Of a stretch of 44,128 nt of DNA, positions 1-8,944 are shown one piece after another; positions within the stretch are counted from its first letter, which is position 1; every line of letters begins with the position of its first letter. The DNA is from Pseudomonas sp. N40(2020) (GTDB taxonomy: Bacteria > Pseudomonadota > Gammaproteobacteria > Pseudomonadales > Pseudomonadaceae). Made by a program: the position numbers and the translations under genes. Location of the stretch: assembly GCF_014472415.1 (NCBI RefSeq), contig NZ_JACSZV010000049.1, positions 1 to 44,128 on the forward strand, given 5' to 3'. The notes beneath the pieces are model-generated. The model was not told where the DNA came from and did not search any database. It worked only from the letters and a program-made list of their open reading frames with translations.

Positions 1-81
1 CGGCAGCTCCTACAGAGGTCGTGTTAAGGATCTGGACAGTCGGGCTGACGGCGAAGTTTCGATTGATTGTCCGGGAACAGG

Positions 82-363
82 TCAGCGCGGGAGGTGCGGA
101 TGCACAGTCAACGCCACCAGTTTGATCACGATGGGCCGTACGACGAGGATGCACAGGAATGCCACCGGCATCGCCAACTTATAGGCGTGCAACGTATTAC
201 TCAGGTAGTCGTTATCAATGCCGGAGTTGGAGGCCGTGATTACCAACGACATGAGGAACGCCATGATCGTCGCCATGTACAGCGCGAACACATAGGGTGT
301 CGCACGCGCTGACAGCTTGCGCCGGCTGACGTACAAGGCATCGGAGCTGGTTCTTTGATTCAT
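82..363 (-). CDS. DUF2798 family small membrane protein
   Basis: A 93-residue protein that matches my memory of the DUF2798 family: a short basic N-terminus followed by two hydrophobic stretches (about residues 20-45 and 55-80) that should cross the inner membrane. The family has no known biochemical role. I chose the ATG at 363 because a purine-rich GGATGGAAAAG lies just upstream; the longer reading to 405 only adds a non-conserved leader. It is transcribed divergently from the LysR gene at 491, so it is a reasonable target of that regulator, but nothing in the sequence proves this. Family confidence is good; function is unknown. Confidence 0.75.
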   Translation of the reverse strand: MNQRTSSDALYVSRRKLSARATPYVFALYMATIMAFLMSLVITASNSGIDNDYLSNTLHAYKLAMPVAFLCILVVRPIVIKLVALTVHPHLPR

Positions 364-490
364 ATGGCTTTTCCATCCATTGACAGGGAGCGGGCACCTT
401 AGCAAAGCCGATTGTCCTCAACTAGACGTCTACCCGTAGGTACTTTATAAAGCAGAACTTACGAATCAACCCCTATTGCGCAGGCCATGG
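364..490. promoter_or_regulatory. divergent promoter region with short palindrome
   Basis: This is the 127-base gap between the divergent DUF2798 gene and the LysR gene. It holds a perfect 10-base palindrome, TAGACGTCTA, at 423-432, near the middle of the gap where a LysR-type operator is usual, and an AT-rich stretch TTTATAAAG at about 444-452 that could serve as a -10 region on either strand. LysR regulators commonly autoregulate and control the divergent gene from such a site. The operator is an inference from position and symmetry only. Confidence 0.35.
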
Positions 491-1447
491 ATGAATCTGT
501 TAGCGGCAATTGCCAGTTTTATCAAAGTGGTGGAATCGGGCTCCATCGTCGGTGCCGCCAAGATCCTGGGCGTCAGTGCGGCGGCGGTAAGTCAGACCCT
601 CAATCGTCTGGAGGCGCACCTCGGCGTGCGTCTTCTGCAACGCACAACGCGAAGCATGGCGCTGACGGAGAACGGCGCGGTGTACTACGACAAGGTCAAG
701 CGCATCGCGGCGGATCTGGAATCGGCGCAAAGCTCAATCTGCACTGAGGAAACCGAACTACAAGGCCGAATGAGCATTGCCTCGACCTCTGCCTTCGGAC
801 GCCATGTGCTGGCACCTCTGATCGCCGGCTTCGCCGCACAACACCCGCGTCTGCTCATTGAGTTGTCGACCACCGACGGCAAGATCAACCACATCCAGGA
901 CGGCATCGATCTGAGCCTGCGGATCAAGCCACAACTGGAAGATGGCATCGTCGCGCGCAAGATCGTCTCCTTGCCCTTCATCTTCTGCGCAGCCCCTGCT
1001 TATCTGGAGCGCGCCGGCGTGCCGCAATCGCCGGACGATCTGCAAAACCACGCGTGCCTGGCATTTCGTTACCCGCTGGACGGGCGCTTTTTGCGCTGGA
1101 GTTTTCTGCGTGACGGCCAGCGTTACGACGCGAGCATCAATGCCACCGCCATCAGTGACGACATCGACGCGCTGGCGCAGATGGCAATCAGCGGCGCGGG
1201 GATTACTCGGCTGGCAGAATTCGTCGCTGCACCTTATCTGGCAAGCGGCCAACTGCTGCCGCTGTTCGAACAGCGCGATAACGCAACACACGCGGTGGTC
1301 GAGCCGATGGAGATTTACGCCTGTGTGCAGGAGCGTGCGGCGATGACCGGCAAGGCCAAGGCCTTCATGGATTATTTGACGGAGCATTTGAACGTACGCT
1401 GGCCGATAGAGGAAATTGTCGCCGGGGCGCTCGAAGACACTCGCTGA
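491..1447 (+). CDS. LysR-family transcriptional regulator
   Basis: A 318-residue DNA-binding regulator of normal LysR length. An N-terminal winged helix-turn-helix occupies about residues 1-60 (FIKVVESGSIVGAAKILGVS, then the recognition helix AAVSQTLNRLE, and RLLQRTTRSMALTE). A LysR substrate-binding domain for an unknown co-inducer follows from about residue 90 to 290. The ATG at 491 starts at the usual LysR position; a TTG at 476 would add five residues. It faces the DUF2798 gene and lies just upstream of the secreted hydrolase at 1509, so either may be its target. The class is certain; the ligand and regulon are not visible. Confidence 0.92.
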   Translation: MNLLAAIASFIKVVESGSIVGAAKILGVSAAAVSQTLNRLEAHLGVRLLQRTTRSMALTENGAVYYDKVKRIAADLESAQSSICTEETELQGRMSIASTSAFGRHVLAPLIAGFAAQHPRLLIELSTTDGKINHIQDGIDLSLRIKPQLEDGIVARKIVSLPFIFCAAPAYLERAGVPQSPDDLQNHACLAFRYPLDGRFLRWSFLRDGQRYDASINATAISDDIDALAQMAISGAGITRLAEFVAAPYLASGQLLPLFEQRDNATHAVVEPMEIYACVQERAAMTGKAKAFMDYLTEHLNVRWPIEEIVAGALEDTR

Positions 1448-1508
1448 AACGCTCGGGTTGAGGCAAAGTCCACCTCGCCAATCGGCCCCATCACGGAAGA
1501 TAAAAACA

Positions 1509-2558
1509 ATGAAAAAAGCCCTCGGTTCTCTGCTGCTCATTTGCCTGAGCACCAGCGCATTCGCTGACGAAAACCCGATCGGTTTCCAGAGCCTCAAGTT
1601 GCCGGACGCGAACAATGAACGCCCGCTAGAAATGGTCGTCTGGTACCCCGCCGGTGCAAGCACTGCCACACCAAAACTGATCGCCGACAATCCGGCGTTT
1701 GTCGGTGTCCTGGCTGTCGACAATGCGCCACCCGTCAGCGGCGAGCATCCATTGCTGGTGCTCTCCCACGGTTACCGCGGCAATTGGGGCAATCAGGCGT
1801 GGCTGGCCAGTGCACTGGCGCATCAGGGTTACATCGTCGCGGCGGTCAATCATCCCGGCAGTACCACCCATGACCGCAGCCCTGAAGCGGCTGCGCAGTT
1901 ATGGCAGCGACCCGTGGACATCAGCCGCGCCATCGATGCGGTGACGGCTCAACCGGAAAAGTTCGGCGCAGTCGCGCAGCGTCGTATTGCCGTCGCGGGC
2001 CATTCACTGGGCGGCTGGACCGGCCTGGAAATCGCCAGCGCTCGTTTCGACACAGAGCTTTATGCACGGGAATGCAAAGTCCATTCGCAACTGGCCAGTT
2101 GCTCGGTTTACCAACAGATGAATCCCGCCAGCAACCCGGCATCGAAGGCTCGACTGGCCGCCGATTTACGCGATAAACGCGTGACGGCCGTGGTTTCGCT
2201 GGATTTGGGCCTGTCACGCGGCTTCACCGATGACAGCCTCGCGGCGCTGCAAGTGCCGGTGTTGGTGATTGCCGCAGGCGTGCCGTCCCAAGACTTACCC
2301 GCCGAGTTGGAATCCGCCGACCTGGCCAAGCGTCTGCCGAAAACCTCCAGCCAGTATGTCGAGATCAGCGACGCCAGCCATTTCAGTTTTCTGTCGCTGT
2401 GCAAACCCGGCGCGATCGCAATGCTCGAAGAAGACGCCCCCGGTGACGGCATCATCTGCACCGATGGCGACGGCGGACGTCCACGCCCGGTGATCCAGGC
2501 GCAGACGATTGCGCTGATTACCGAGTTTTTGGACAGGTCTGCCGGCAACGTGAAATAA
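1509..2558 (+). CDS. secreted alpha/beta hydrolase (dienelactone hydrolase/PAF-acetylhydrolase-like)
   Basis: A 349-residue protein with a clear Sec signal peptide (MKKALGSLLLICLSTSAFA, cleaved near residue 19) and an alpha/beta-hydrolase fold. The nucleophile motif GHSLGG places the catalytic serine at about residue 166. An oxyanion-loop SHGYRGNWG lies near residue 85, and the likely catalytic histidine is in DASHFSF near residue 290. The ATG at 1509 is chosen because it begins the signal peptide and has GGAAG upstream; the open frame begins earlier but that part is not protein-like. Members of this group hydrolyse esters or lactones; the substrate here is unknown. It is 61 bases downstream of the LysR gene on the same strand and may be co-transcribed. 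Confidence 0.82.
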   Translation: MKKALGSLLLICLSTSAFADENPIGFQSLKLPDANNERPLEMVVWYPAGASTATPKLIADNPAFVGVLAVDNAPPVSGEHPLLVLSHGYRGNWGNQAWLASALAHQGYIVAAVNHPGSTTHDRSPEAAAQLWQRPVDISRAIDAVTAQPEKFGAVAQRRIAVAGHSLGGWTGLEIASARFDTELYARECKVHSQLASCSVYQQMNPASNPASKARLAADLRDKRVTAVVSLDLGLSRGFTDDSLAALQVPVLVIAAGVPSQDLPAELESADLAKRLPKTSSQYVEISDASHFSFLSLCKPGAIAMLEEDAPGDGIICTDGDGGRPRPVIQAQTIALITEFLDRSAGNVK

Positions 2559-2643
2559 CCGGACTTCACTGGCACCCGCCAACATTTTTCCATACGGTGT
2601 CTATCTCACTTCATCTCAGCCAGCAATCGACGAGGCCAATTTC

Positions 2644-3483
2644 ATGAGTAAAGCGCCCTACGTTCCGCCCAAGGTCTGGAAAAACGAAGCGCCGTCCGGC
2701 GGCCAGTTCGCCAGCATCAACCGCCCGATTGCCGGGCCGACGCATGAGAAAACGCTGCCAGTCGGCAAGCACCCGTTGCAGCTCTATTCGCTGGCCACAC
2801 CCAATGGCGTGAAGGTGACCATCCTGCTTGAGGAGTTGCTGGCGCTGGGGCATACCGCCGCCGAATACGACGCATGGCTGATCCGCATTGGCGAGGGCGA
2901 TCAGTTCTCCAGCGGTTTTGTCGATATCAATCCGAACTCGAAAATTCCCGCGCTGCTCGACCGCAGCGTCGAGCCACCGGTTCGTGTCTTCGAGTCGGGT
3001 TCGATCCTGCTTTATCTCGCGGAGAAGTTCGGCGCCTTCCTGCCCAAGAATCCGGCTGGACGCACCGAAACCCTCAACTGGCTGTTCTGGCAGATGGGTT
3101 CGGCGCCTTATCTGGGCGGCGGGTTTGGGCACTTCTATGCCTATGCACCAGAGAAAATGGAGTACCCCATCAATCGCTTCACCATGGAAACCAAGCGGCA
3201 ACTGGATGTGCTCAATCGGCGCCTCGCCGAAAGCCCTTACCTTGCCGGTGACAGCTACACCATTGCCGACATTGCGGTCTGGTCGTGGTACGGCCAACTG
3301 GTGCGCAACAATGTGTATTCGGCGGCGGAGTTCCTTTCGGCGCAGGAGTACACCCATGTACAGCGCTGGGCAGAGGAGATCGCCAATCGGCCTGCGGTCG
3401 TTCGCGGGTTGCGCGTCAATCGGACATGGGGCGATGAGGCGACTCAGGTGCCTGAACGTCATCAGGCCGATGACCTGAACTGA
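2644..3483 (+). CDS. yghU: glutathione-dependent disulfide-bond oxidoreductase YghU
   Basis: A 279-residue cytosolic glutathione S-transferase homologue of the YghU/Nu-class type. The unusual N-terminal extension (about residues 1-40) precedes a thioredoxin-like GST domain (LYSLATPNGVKVTILLEEL). The DINPNSKIPALLD segment and the ESGSILLYLAEKFG glutathione-binding segment follow, then an all-helical C-terminal domain with the GDSYTIADIAVW signature. Enterobacterial YghU binds two glutathione molecules and reduces disulfides; by family this one should do the same. The start has a weak GAGG at about 10 bases. It is 85 bases downstream of the hydrolase and ends before a hairpin, so it is probably the last gene of its transcript. 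Confidence 0.9.
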   Translation: MSKAPYVPPKVWKNEAPSGGQFASINRPIAGPTHEKTLPVGKHPLQLYSLATPNGVKVTILLEELLALGHTAAEYDAWLIRIGEGDQFSSGFVDINPNSKIPALLDRSVEPPVRVFESGSILLYLAEKFGAFLPKNPAGRTETLNWLFWQMGSAPYLGGGFGHFYAYAPEKMEYPINRFTMETKRQLDVLNRRLAESPYLAGDSYTIADIAVWSWYGQLVRNNVYSAAEFLSAQEYTHVQRWAEEIANRPAVVRGLRVNRTWGDEATQVPERHQADDLN

Positions 3484-3514
3484 CCCCTCTCCCACTCGTA
3501 ACGCCATCTCAATA

Positions 3515-3536
3515 GCAGCGCCATTTCAGGCGCTGC
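3515..3536 (+). terminator. hairpin after yghU, possible terminator
   Basis: A perfect 8-base stem (GCAGCGCC with GGCGCTGC) around a 6-base loop, 32 bases after the yghU stop codon. It lacks a good T-run, so it may be only a weak or Rho-assisted terminator, or an mRNA 3-prime stabiliser. The remaining gap before the TonB receptor (about 3537-3756) must carry that gene's promoter, but I see no convincing Fur box or promoter in it. Confidence 0.4.
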
Positions 3537-3756
3537 GTTGATCCTCGATCCAGACCTCCTCAGCCTGCCAACACCCACCGACCGCTCTAGCTCGGTGGAC
3601 TTCCCGATGTTGCGCACCCGCGCAGATGTGAAAATCTTGTTAACTATCTGAGCCGTACAGCTTTCTTCGAGCGGAACCATCTGACACACTAATGCGAATA
3701 ATTCCTACAAGCACTTGCACTGGATTCGTTTTCGTATCATTTGGGGAAGCAGATTG

Positions 3757-5934
3757 ATGTCGTTTCACACCATTCACCGCCGCTCGAATCTTTCACCTAA
3801 CCTGTTGGCACTGGCTATCTGCGCGGCCAGCATCGCGCCTGCCATGGCTGACGAGGCTGCGACATCCACGCCTGAAAACGCCGTTGCACCGACGACGCTG
3901 GAACTCGGCGCGACCGAAATCGGCGCCACGCAGATGAGCAGCACCACTGAAGGTTCGCAGTCCTACACCACCGGCCCGATGCAGACCGCGACCAAGCTGT
4001 CGCTGACCCTGCGCGAAACGCCTCAGGCAGTGACCGTCATCACCCGCCAGCGCATGGACGATCAGGCGATGACCAGCATCAACGATGTGGTGCGGGCAAC
4101 GCCGGGGTTATTCCTCAGTCAGGCCGGCGGTCCGGGCCGACAGACCTACAAGTCTCGCGGTTTCGACATCGATAACATCATGTACGACGGCCTGCCGAGT
4201 TCTTATTCGCCGTACACGATGGCGGTGCAACCGAACCTGGCAATGTTCGACCGGGTTGAAATCGTGCGCGGTGCGACCGGTCTCGTCACCGGTGCCGGCA
4301 ACCCGTCTGCCGCGATCAACATGGTGCGCAAACGCCCGACATTCACGCCGCAAGTGACGCTGACCGGCGCAGCGGGCAGTTGGGATGATTACCGCGGCGA
4401 GATCGACGCCTCCGGCCCACTGAACGAAAGCGGCACGTTGCGTGGCCGTGTTGTGGGTTCCTATCAGGGCGCCGACAGCTTCCGCGACAAAGAAGAAAAC
4501 GATCACGGTTTGTTCTATGCCATCGGTGAAGCCGACCTGAGCGACAGCACCACCGCGACCCTGGGTTTCTCCCGTCAAAACGAACAGACCAACTATTTCT
4601 GGGGCGGCTTGCCGATCGGCACCAACGGCCACCACCTCGATCTGCCCCGCTCCACCTACGGTGGCTCCGATTGGGAGAACAAGAAGCTGCAGATCGACAC
4701 GGTCTTCGGTGAAGTCGAACACCGCTTCGACAACGACTGGAAACTCCACGTAGCCGGTTCGTCCTCGACACTGAACGGTGAATTCTCAGGCACTTACCTG
4801 TCGCGTTACGCCGGTCCTCTGGAAACCACGGCGTACCAATCGCACAACACCGACAAGCAGACCGCTTTCGATGCGTTCGCCAGCGGCCCGTTCGAAGCCT
4901 TCGGCCGCACCCACGAACTGGTCGTGGGTGCCAGCAACCGTGTCTACGATGCGACCTCCAAGGAATACGATCCCTACACCACCGCGTGGCCAATCGGGGC
5001 GCCGAAACCCGATTTTGTGCGTGACGGCAAAACCCGCAACGTCACCACACAAGATGCCGTTTACCTGACCACCCGCCTGAGTCTGGCCGATCCGCTGACG
5101 CTGATCCTCGGCAGCCGCCTGGACTGGTATGACAACGATGACCGCACTGGCGATGGCGACTACAAAGTCACCCGCAACCTGACGCGATATGCCGGCCTGA
5201 TCTACAAACTCGACGACCACTACTCCGTTTACGCCAGCTACACCGACATCTTCACGCCACAAACCCAGAAAGATCTCTCCGGCAAGCTGCTGGAGCCGAT
5301 CGTGGGTGAAAACTACGAGGTCGGCATCAAGGGCGAATATTTCAACGGTGCACTTAACGCCAGTCTGGCCGTGTTCCAGATGGATCAGACCAACCGCTCA
5401 ACCCTGTCGGCAAATCAGTTGGGTTGCCCGGTCATGACCTGCTACAACGCATCTGGCAAAGTCCGCAGCCAAGGCATTGATCTTGAACTGCAAGGCGCAC
5501 TCACGGAAAACTGGCAGGTCGGCGCCGGCTACACCTACACCCGCGCCCACTACATCAAGGACGCAGACCCAGCTAACAATAATCAGCGTTTCGAAACCGA
5601 CACGCCTGAGCACTTGTTCAAAGTCTCCACCCTGTACCGCCTCCAGGGGCCACTGGAAAAATTGCGCGTCGGTGGCAACGTCTACTGGCAAAGCCGCATG
5701 TACAACGACATCGCGCTGACCAATGGCAGCTATCGCCTTGAACAGGGCAGTTACGCGATTACCGACTTGATGGCTGGCTACGAAGTCAATAAACACCTGG
5801 ATCTGCAGGTCAACGCGAACAACATCTTCGATCGTGTCTACTACTCCGCCATCGGCACCGACGTCACGTGGGGCTCTACCGAAAACTACGGCAATCCGCG
5901 CAGTTACATGCTGACCGCCAAATACAAGTTCTGA
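3757..5934 (+). CDS. TonB-dependent siderophore receptor
   Basis: A 725-residue outer-membrane receptor that would import a ferric siderophore using TonB energy. A signal peptide (to about residue 31, ending AMADEA) is followed directly by a plug domain: LRETPQAVTVITRQRMDD, then YKSRGFDIDNIMYDG, then FDRVEIVRGATGLVTGAGNPSAAINMVRKRP. A 22-strand barrel follows, ending in a C-terminal aromatic (YKF). There is no N-terminal signalling domain, so it should not act through a FecI/FecR pair, and none is next to it. The ATG at 3757 is preferred because GGGGAA sits about 8 bases upstream and the signal peptide starts there. It resembles the FoxA/FiuA/FpvA-type ferric siderophore family; the ligand cannot be read from sequence. 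Confidence 0.93.
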   Translation: MSFHTIHRRSNLSPNLLALAICAASIAPAMADEAATSTPENAVAPTTLELGATEIGATQMSSTTEGSQSYTTGPMQTATKLSLTLRETPQAVTVITRQRMDDQAMTSINDVVRATPGLFLSQAGGPGRQTYKSRGFDIDNIMYDGLPSSYSPYTMAVQPNLAMFDRVEIVRGATGLVTGAGNPSAAINMVRKRPTFTPQVTLTGAAGSWDDYRGEIDASGPLNESGTLRGRVVGSYQGADSFRDKEENDHGLFYAIGEADLSDSTTATLGFSRQNEQTNYFWGGLPIGTNGHHLDLPRSTYGGSDWENKKLQIDTVFGEVEHRFDNDWKLHVAGSSSTLNGEFSGTYLSRYAGPLETTAYQSHNTDKQTAFDAFASGPFEAFGRTHELVVGASNRVYDATSKEYDPYTTAWPIGAPKPDFVRDGKTRNVTTQDAVYLTTRLSLADPLTLILGSRLDWYDNDDRTGDGDYKVTRNLTRYAGLIYKLDDHYSVYASYTDIFTPQTQKDLSGKLLEPIVGENYEVGIKGEYFNGALNASLAVFQMDQTNRSTLSANQLGCPVMTCYNASGKVRSQGIDLELQGALTENWQVGAGYTYTRAHYIKDADPANNNQRFETDTPEHLFKVSTLYRLQGPLEKLRVGGNVYWQSRMYNDIALTNGSYRLEQGSYAITDLMAGYEVNKHLDLQVNANNIFDRVYYSAIGTDVTWGSTENYGNPRSYMLTAKYKF

Positions 5935-5961
5935 GTGGTTTAACACCCTCGGCACAGCCGC

Positions 5962-5996
5962 AAAGGGCGCCCGGGAAATCCGCTGCACCCTTTTTT
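5962..5996 (+). terminator. intrinsic terminator after the TonB receptor
   Basis: An interrupted stem (AAAGGGCGC with GCACCCTTT, one mismatch) runs into TTTTTT at 5991-5996, beginning 27 bases after the receptor stop codon. This is a plausible Rho-independent terminator separating the receptor from the histidine kinase. Confidence 0.6.
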
Positions 5997-6066
5997 GCCT
6001 CACCAATTAGTCATGTTCGGCAATTAGAGATAGTCTCTGAGCGAGATCATTTCGAAGTGCCGCCCC

Positions 6067-7260
6067 ATGCCCCCTCCAGAATTTGCCGCAGACATCGACG
6101 CCATCCGCAGCATTGACGCGGTGCCCGTGATCCTGAGCATGGTCAAACACCTCACTGGCATGCGCTTCGCTGCGGTTGCTCGCGTCACCGATAAGAACTG
6201 GGTGGCGTGCGCAGTCGACGACTCGATCGATTTCGGACTCAAGCCTGGCGGCGAGCTGGTCCTCGAATCGACCATCTGTCACGAGATCCGGAAACACCAA
6301 CAGCCGGTGATTTTTGGCCATGCCAGTGCCCACCCGGTGTTTTCACAGCATCACACGCCAAAAACCTATGGACTGGAGAGCTATATTTCCATTCCGATAG
6401 TGAAAGCCAACGGTGATTTTTTCGGCACGCTTTGCGCCATCGACTCGGTCCCGGCGAATCTTGAAGAACCCGCCATCGCCAAGACGCTCACGCTCTTTGC
6501 CCAACTGATTGCCATGAGTCTCGACACTCAAAGCCATCTTCAAGCCACCAAAACCGCTCTGGACACGGCCAATGAGCTTGGCAGGCTGCGCGAGCAATTC
6601 ATCGCGGTACTGGGGCATGACCTGCGCACGCCACTGAGCGCCATTCGCATGAGCGCCGACCTGCTCGAAAGCAAAACCGAAGACAAGCGTTCGCTCAATT
6701 TGCTTGCGGCGATCCGCCACAGCTCTGTGCGCATGGGCGTGCTGATCGAGAACATCCTCGACTTTGCCCGGGGACGGCTGGGCGGCGGGATTCCGGTGCA
6801 ACGAAAGTTAGTGGACGACTTGCAGAAGACGTTGCTGCTGACACTCGAAGAAGTCCAGGCTTCCCATCCGCAGGCAACGTTCGTGCATGCGCTGGACATA
6901 CCGGCAGGCATCTATTGCGATGCTTTGCGCATCAGCCAATTGCTCTCCAATTTACTGGGGAACGCGGTCACTCATGGGTCAACCGGCACACCGATCATCC
7001 TCAACGCCTGTTCCGAGAACAACGAGATTGTCATCTCGCTGACCAACCAGGGCACGCCGATTCCAGCGCAGTTGATGCCACTGTTGTTCGAGCCTTTTTC
7101 CCGATCCGAAGCCGGGCAGCGCGATGAGGGGCTGGGATTGGGGCTCTATATCGCGTCGCAGATCGCGACGGCGCACAACGGCAGCCTGAGCGTCACATCA
7201 GACATCCAATCGGGAACCCGCTTCATAGCGCGATTCCCGGCTCAGTTCAAATGGGTTTGA
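6067..7260 (+). CDS. soluble GAF-domain sensor histidine kinase
   Basis: A 397-residue kinase with no membrane segment, so it senses something in the cytoplasm. An N-terminal GAF domain (about residues 15-155, with FFGTLCAID) is followed by a dimerisation/phosphoacceptor domain whose H box GHDLRTPLSAIRMS puts the phosphorylated histidine at about residue 184. A HATPase_c domain with N box (LLSNLLGNAVTHG) and G boxes (GLGLGLYIA) completes it. All catalytic motifs are intact. There is no adjacent response regulator, so it is an orphan kinase whose partner lies elsewhere. The GAF ligand is unknown. The start codon has only a weak ribosome site. Confidence 0.9.
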   Translation: MPPPEFAADIDAIRSIDAVPVILSMVKHLTGMRFAAVARVTDKNWVACAVDDSIDFGLKPGGELVLESTICHEIRKHQQPVIFGHASAHPVFSQHHTPKTYGLESYISIPIVKANGDFFGTLCAIDSVPANLEEPAIAKTLTLFAQLIAMSLDTQSHLQATKTALDTANELGRLREQFIAVLGHDLRTPLSAIRMSADLLESKTEDKRSLNLLAAIRHSSVRMGVLIENILDFARGRLGGGIPVQRKLVDDLQKTLLLTLEEVQASHPQATFVHALDIPAGIYCDALRISQLLSNLLGNAVTHGSTGTPIILNACSENNEIVISLTNQGTPIPAQLMPLLFEPFSRSEAGQRDEGLGLGLYIASQIATAHNGSLSVTSDIQSGTRFIARFPAQFKWV

Positions 7261-7296
7261 GCTGACGCCCGCCGCTTAGGTCACCAAACGACGGAC

Positions 7297-7331
7297 AAAA
7301 AAAGCCCCGCGACCGAATGAAGGCGCGGGGC
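7297..7331 (-). terminator. intrinsic terminator for the minus-strand lipoprotein gene
   Basis: A perfect 8-base stem (GCCCCGCG with CGCGGGGC) is followed on the minus strand by a run of seven T (AAAAAAA on the plus strand at 7297-7303). It ends transcription coming from the lipoprotein gene at 7393-7734 and lies in the convergent gap with the histidine kinase. Confidence 0.8.
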
Positions 7332-7392
7332 AAAGAATTGGTTGGTTGCGGCCAACCAAAGGAGCTCTGTCAGATACGTTTACCGAGCGAAA

Positions 7393-7734
7393 TCAGATGC
7401 AGTCCTGAGCTGCCCGTTCAAAACTCGATGGCATGAAGTTCGAGGCCAGCAGGTGACGCTCGTAGAGAAACACCTTGCCGCCATTGCCGGCCTTGTAGGC
7501 TTCCAGCACGTTGTCCGCCGCCACCTTGCTCGGCACCACGATCCGGTAGCTGCGCTGGGTTTGCGAGACGGTCGGGTTCATCGCACTGCCCTGCAGTTTC
7601 GGCACAACACAATCGGCGTATTGCGCCGGCGTCTTGCTGGTCTGCAAGGTCAGCGTCGGGTCGTTCGGTGCGGAGGCGCAACCGGCGAGCAACAAGGAAG
7701 CAAAAGCCATGGCAGGCACGAATAAAGGACGCAT
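7393..7734 (-). CDS. small outer-membrane lipoprotein, function unknown
   Basis: A 113-residue protein with a type II signal peptide and a clear lipobox (LLAGC; modified cysteine at about residue 20), followed by ASAPNDP. The residue after the cysteine is not Asp, so Lol sorting to the outer membrane is expected. The mature part is about 90 residues with two more cysteines and no domain I recognise. The ATG at 7734 begins the signal peptide; the longer reading to 7788 is not signal-like. It is next to another exported protein of unknown role on the same strand and ends at a strong terminator. Confidence 0.75.
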   Translation of the reverse strand: MRPLFVPAMAFASLLLAGCASAPNDPTLTLQTSKTPAQYADCVVPKLQGSAMNPTVSQTQRSYRIVVPSKVAADNVLEAYKAGNGGKVFLYERHLLASNFMPSSFERAAQDCI

Positions 7735-7820
7735 CGGTGTAATCCTGAAAATAAAGGTTCGGTTCAACCGGCAACGGTCCAGCTTCACGGCGCCGCCGTT
7801 GCCATTTATGTTTTAAGTGT

Positions 7821-8459
7821 TCAGCTTGCCGACACCAGCGCTTTCAGCGAGCTGTCGAATTGCTTCAGTGCGTTGAGTTGCAAGTCGCGTTGCTTCTCGA
7901 TCTGTGCGGCGATGTGCGGCGCTGCCTGGTTCTGCACCCAGGCAGAAGGCAGCTGCTTTTCCACGGCACCTTCGGCCTTGCCGATGTATTGCAGATCGGC
8001 GTCGTAGAAACGAGCGGTGAAACGCGCTTCGACCAGGCTGTTGCGTTGGGTCATCAGGCGGTTGAAGGTGTCGAGCTTGACCACCACATCCGGATGAGCC
8101 TGGACCAAGGCATCAAGGCTGTCGTAAACGGTCACGGACAAGAACTGCTGTTGCAACGAACTCATCAACCAGTCAATCGCCAGTTCCGGATCGGAACTAT
8201 TGACGAAGGCTTCACGAATCCGCGAGTCCAGCGCATCTTTCGCGCCGTTGACCGCCATGTCATGGTAGCGCTCGAGGTATTGCAGGTTGTCCAAGGTGTT
8301 TTCGCTGTACAGCACACCGACGGTTTGCGAATGCTGCAACGTCGCGCTGCTTCCGGTGATGGTTTGAAAGTGACACGACCGGGCGTCATCTGCGTAGGTC
8401 GGTGCAGCGGCAGCACCCATCAGCAGGGCGACGAGGGCCAGTCGAGTCAGAGTTTTCAT
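7821..8459 (-). CDS. exported protein of unknown function
   Basis: A 212-residue protein with a Sec signal peptide (MKTLTRLALVALLMGAAAAPTYA, cleaved near residue 23) and a mostly helical mature region. Only one cysteine lies in the mature part, near its N-terminus, and I recognise no enzymatic motif. It is probably periplasmic. The ATG at 8459 is chosen because it starts the signal peptide; the open frame continues to 8594 without protein-like sequence. It is followed after 86 bases by the lipoprotein gene in the same direction, so the two may be co-transcribed. Divergent from the small gene at 8611. Confidence 0.72.
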   Translation of the reverse strand: MKTLTRLALVALLMGAAAAPTYADDARSCHFQTITGSSATLQHSQTVGVLYSENTLDNLQYLERYHDMAVNGAKDALDSRIREAFVNSSDPELAIDWLMSSLQQQFLSVTVYDSLDALVQAHPDVVVKLDTFNRLMTQRNSLVEARFTARFYDADLQYIGKAEGAVEKQLPSAWVQNQAAPHIAAQIEKQRDLQLNALKQFDSSLKALVSAS

Positions 8460-8610
8460 CGCGCAAATTCCTTGGCTGCGTGTTCGATGGAGGCGATTTT
8501 CCGCCGATTGCCGACAAAGCAGAACTTGCGTTTCTTGATGGTCACTATTACTTCTAGCAATAGTTGCCCGACGTGCAGACTGATACACACTCAATCACAA
8601 CTAGAAAAAG

Positions 8611-8877
8611 ATGAATGAGGAAGCCTCCTTGAGAACGTTTGACTTGATCCGCGACGCCGTTCTGCCCGATTTCCGCGAGCGAGTGGCTGAATACCTGGTC
8701 CAGTACGAAAGCGTGTTGCTGAACAAAGACGGCGCCGATCCACAGCTGATTCGCGACACGGCCCATCAGTTGCGCGGTTATCTACGCGGGCTGAACACCA
8801 CGCGGGTATTGGGCATGGCGTATTGGGAAGAGCTGGATCGACGGGTTGTCGATACATGGCTTGCGCCCGAGCAATAA
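8611..8877 (+). CDS. small hypothetical protein
   Basis: An 88-residue, acidic, mainly helical cytosolic protein with no transmembrane segment or recognised domain. The ATG at 8611 has a poor ribosome site; a TTG at 8629 preceded by GAGGAAG is an alternative start. The composition is ordinary for coding DNA, and the gene is followed by the thioesterase gene on the same strand, which supports it being real. Function is not assigned. Confidence 0.55.
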   Translation: MNEEASLRTFDLIRDAVLPDFRERVAEYLVQYESVLLNKDGADPQLIRDTAHQLRGYLRGLNTTRVLGMAYWEELDRRVVDTWLAPEQ

Positions 8878-8944
8878 CGGATCGGCGCGGCGCCGAATGC
8901 CGCATGCGCCTGACCGGCCTCACCACACCAGGATGACCACACCC

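Noticed and set aside
3757..5934. TonB receptor as the importer of the NRPS product
   Set aside because: The receptor is 14 kb from the NRPS operon on the other strand, and the predicted product has no obvious iron-binding groups beyond a thiazole.
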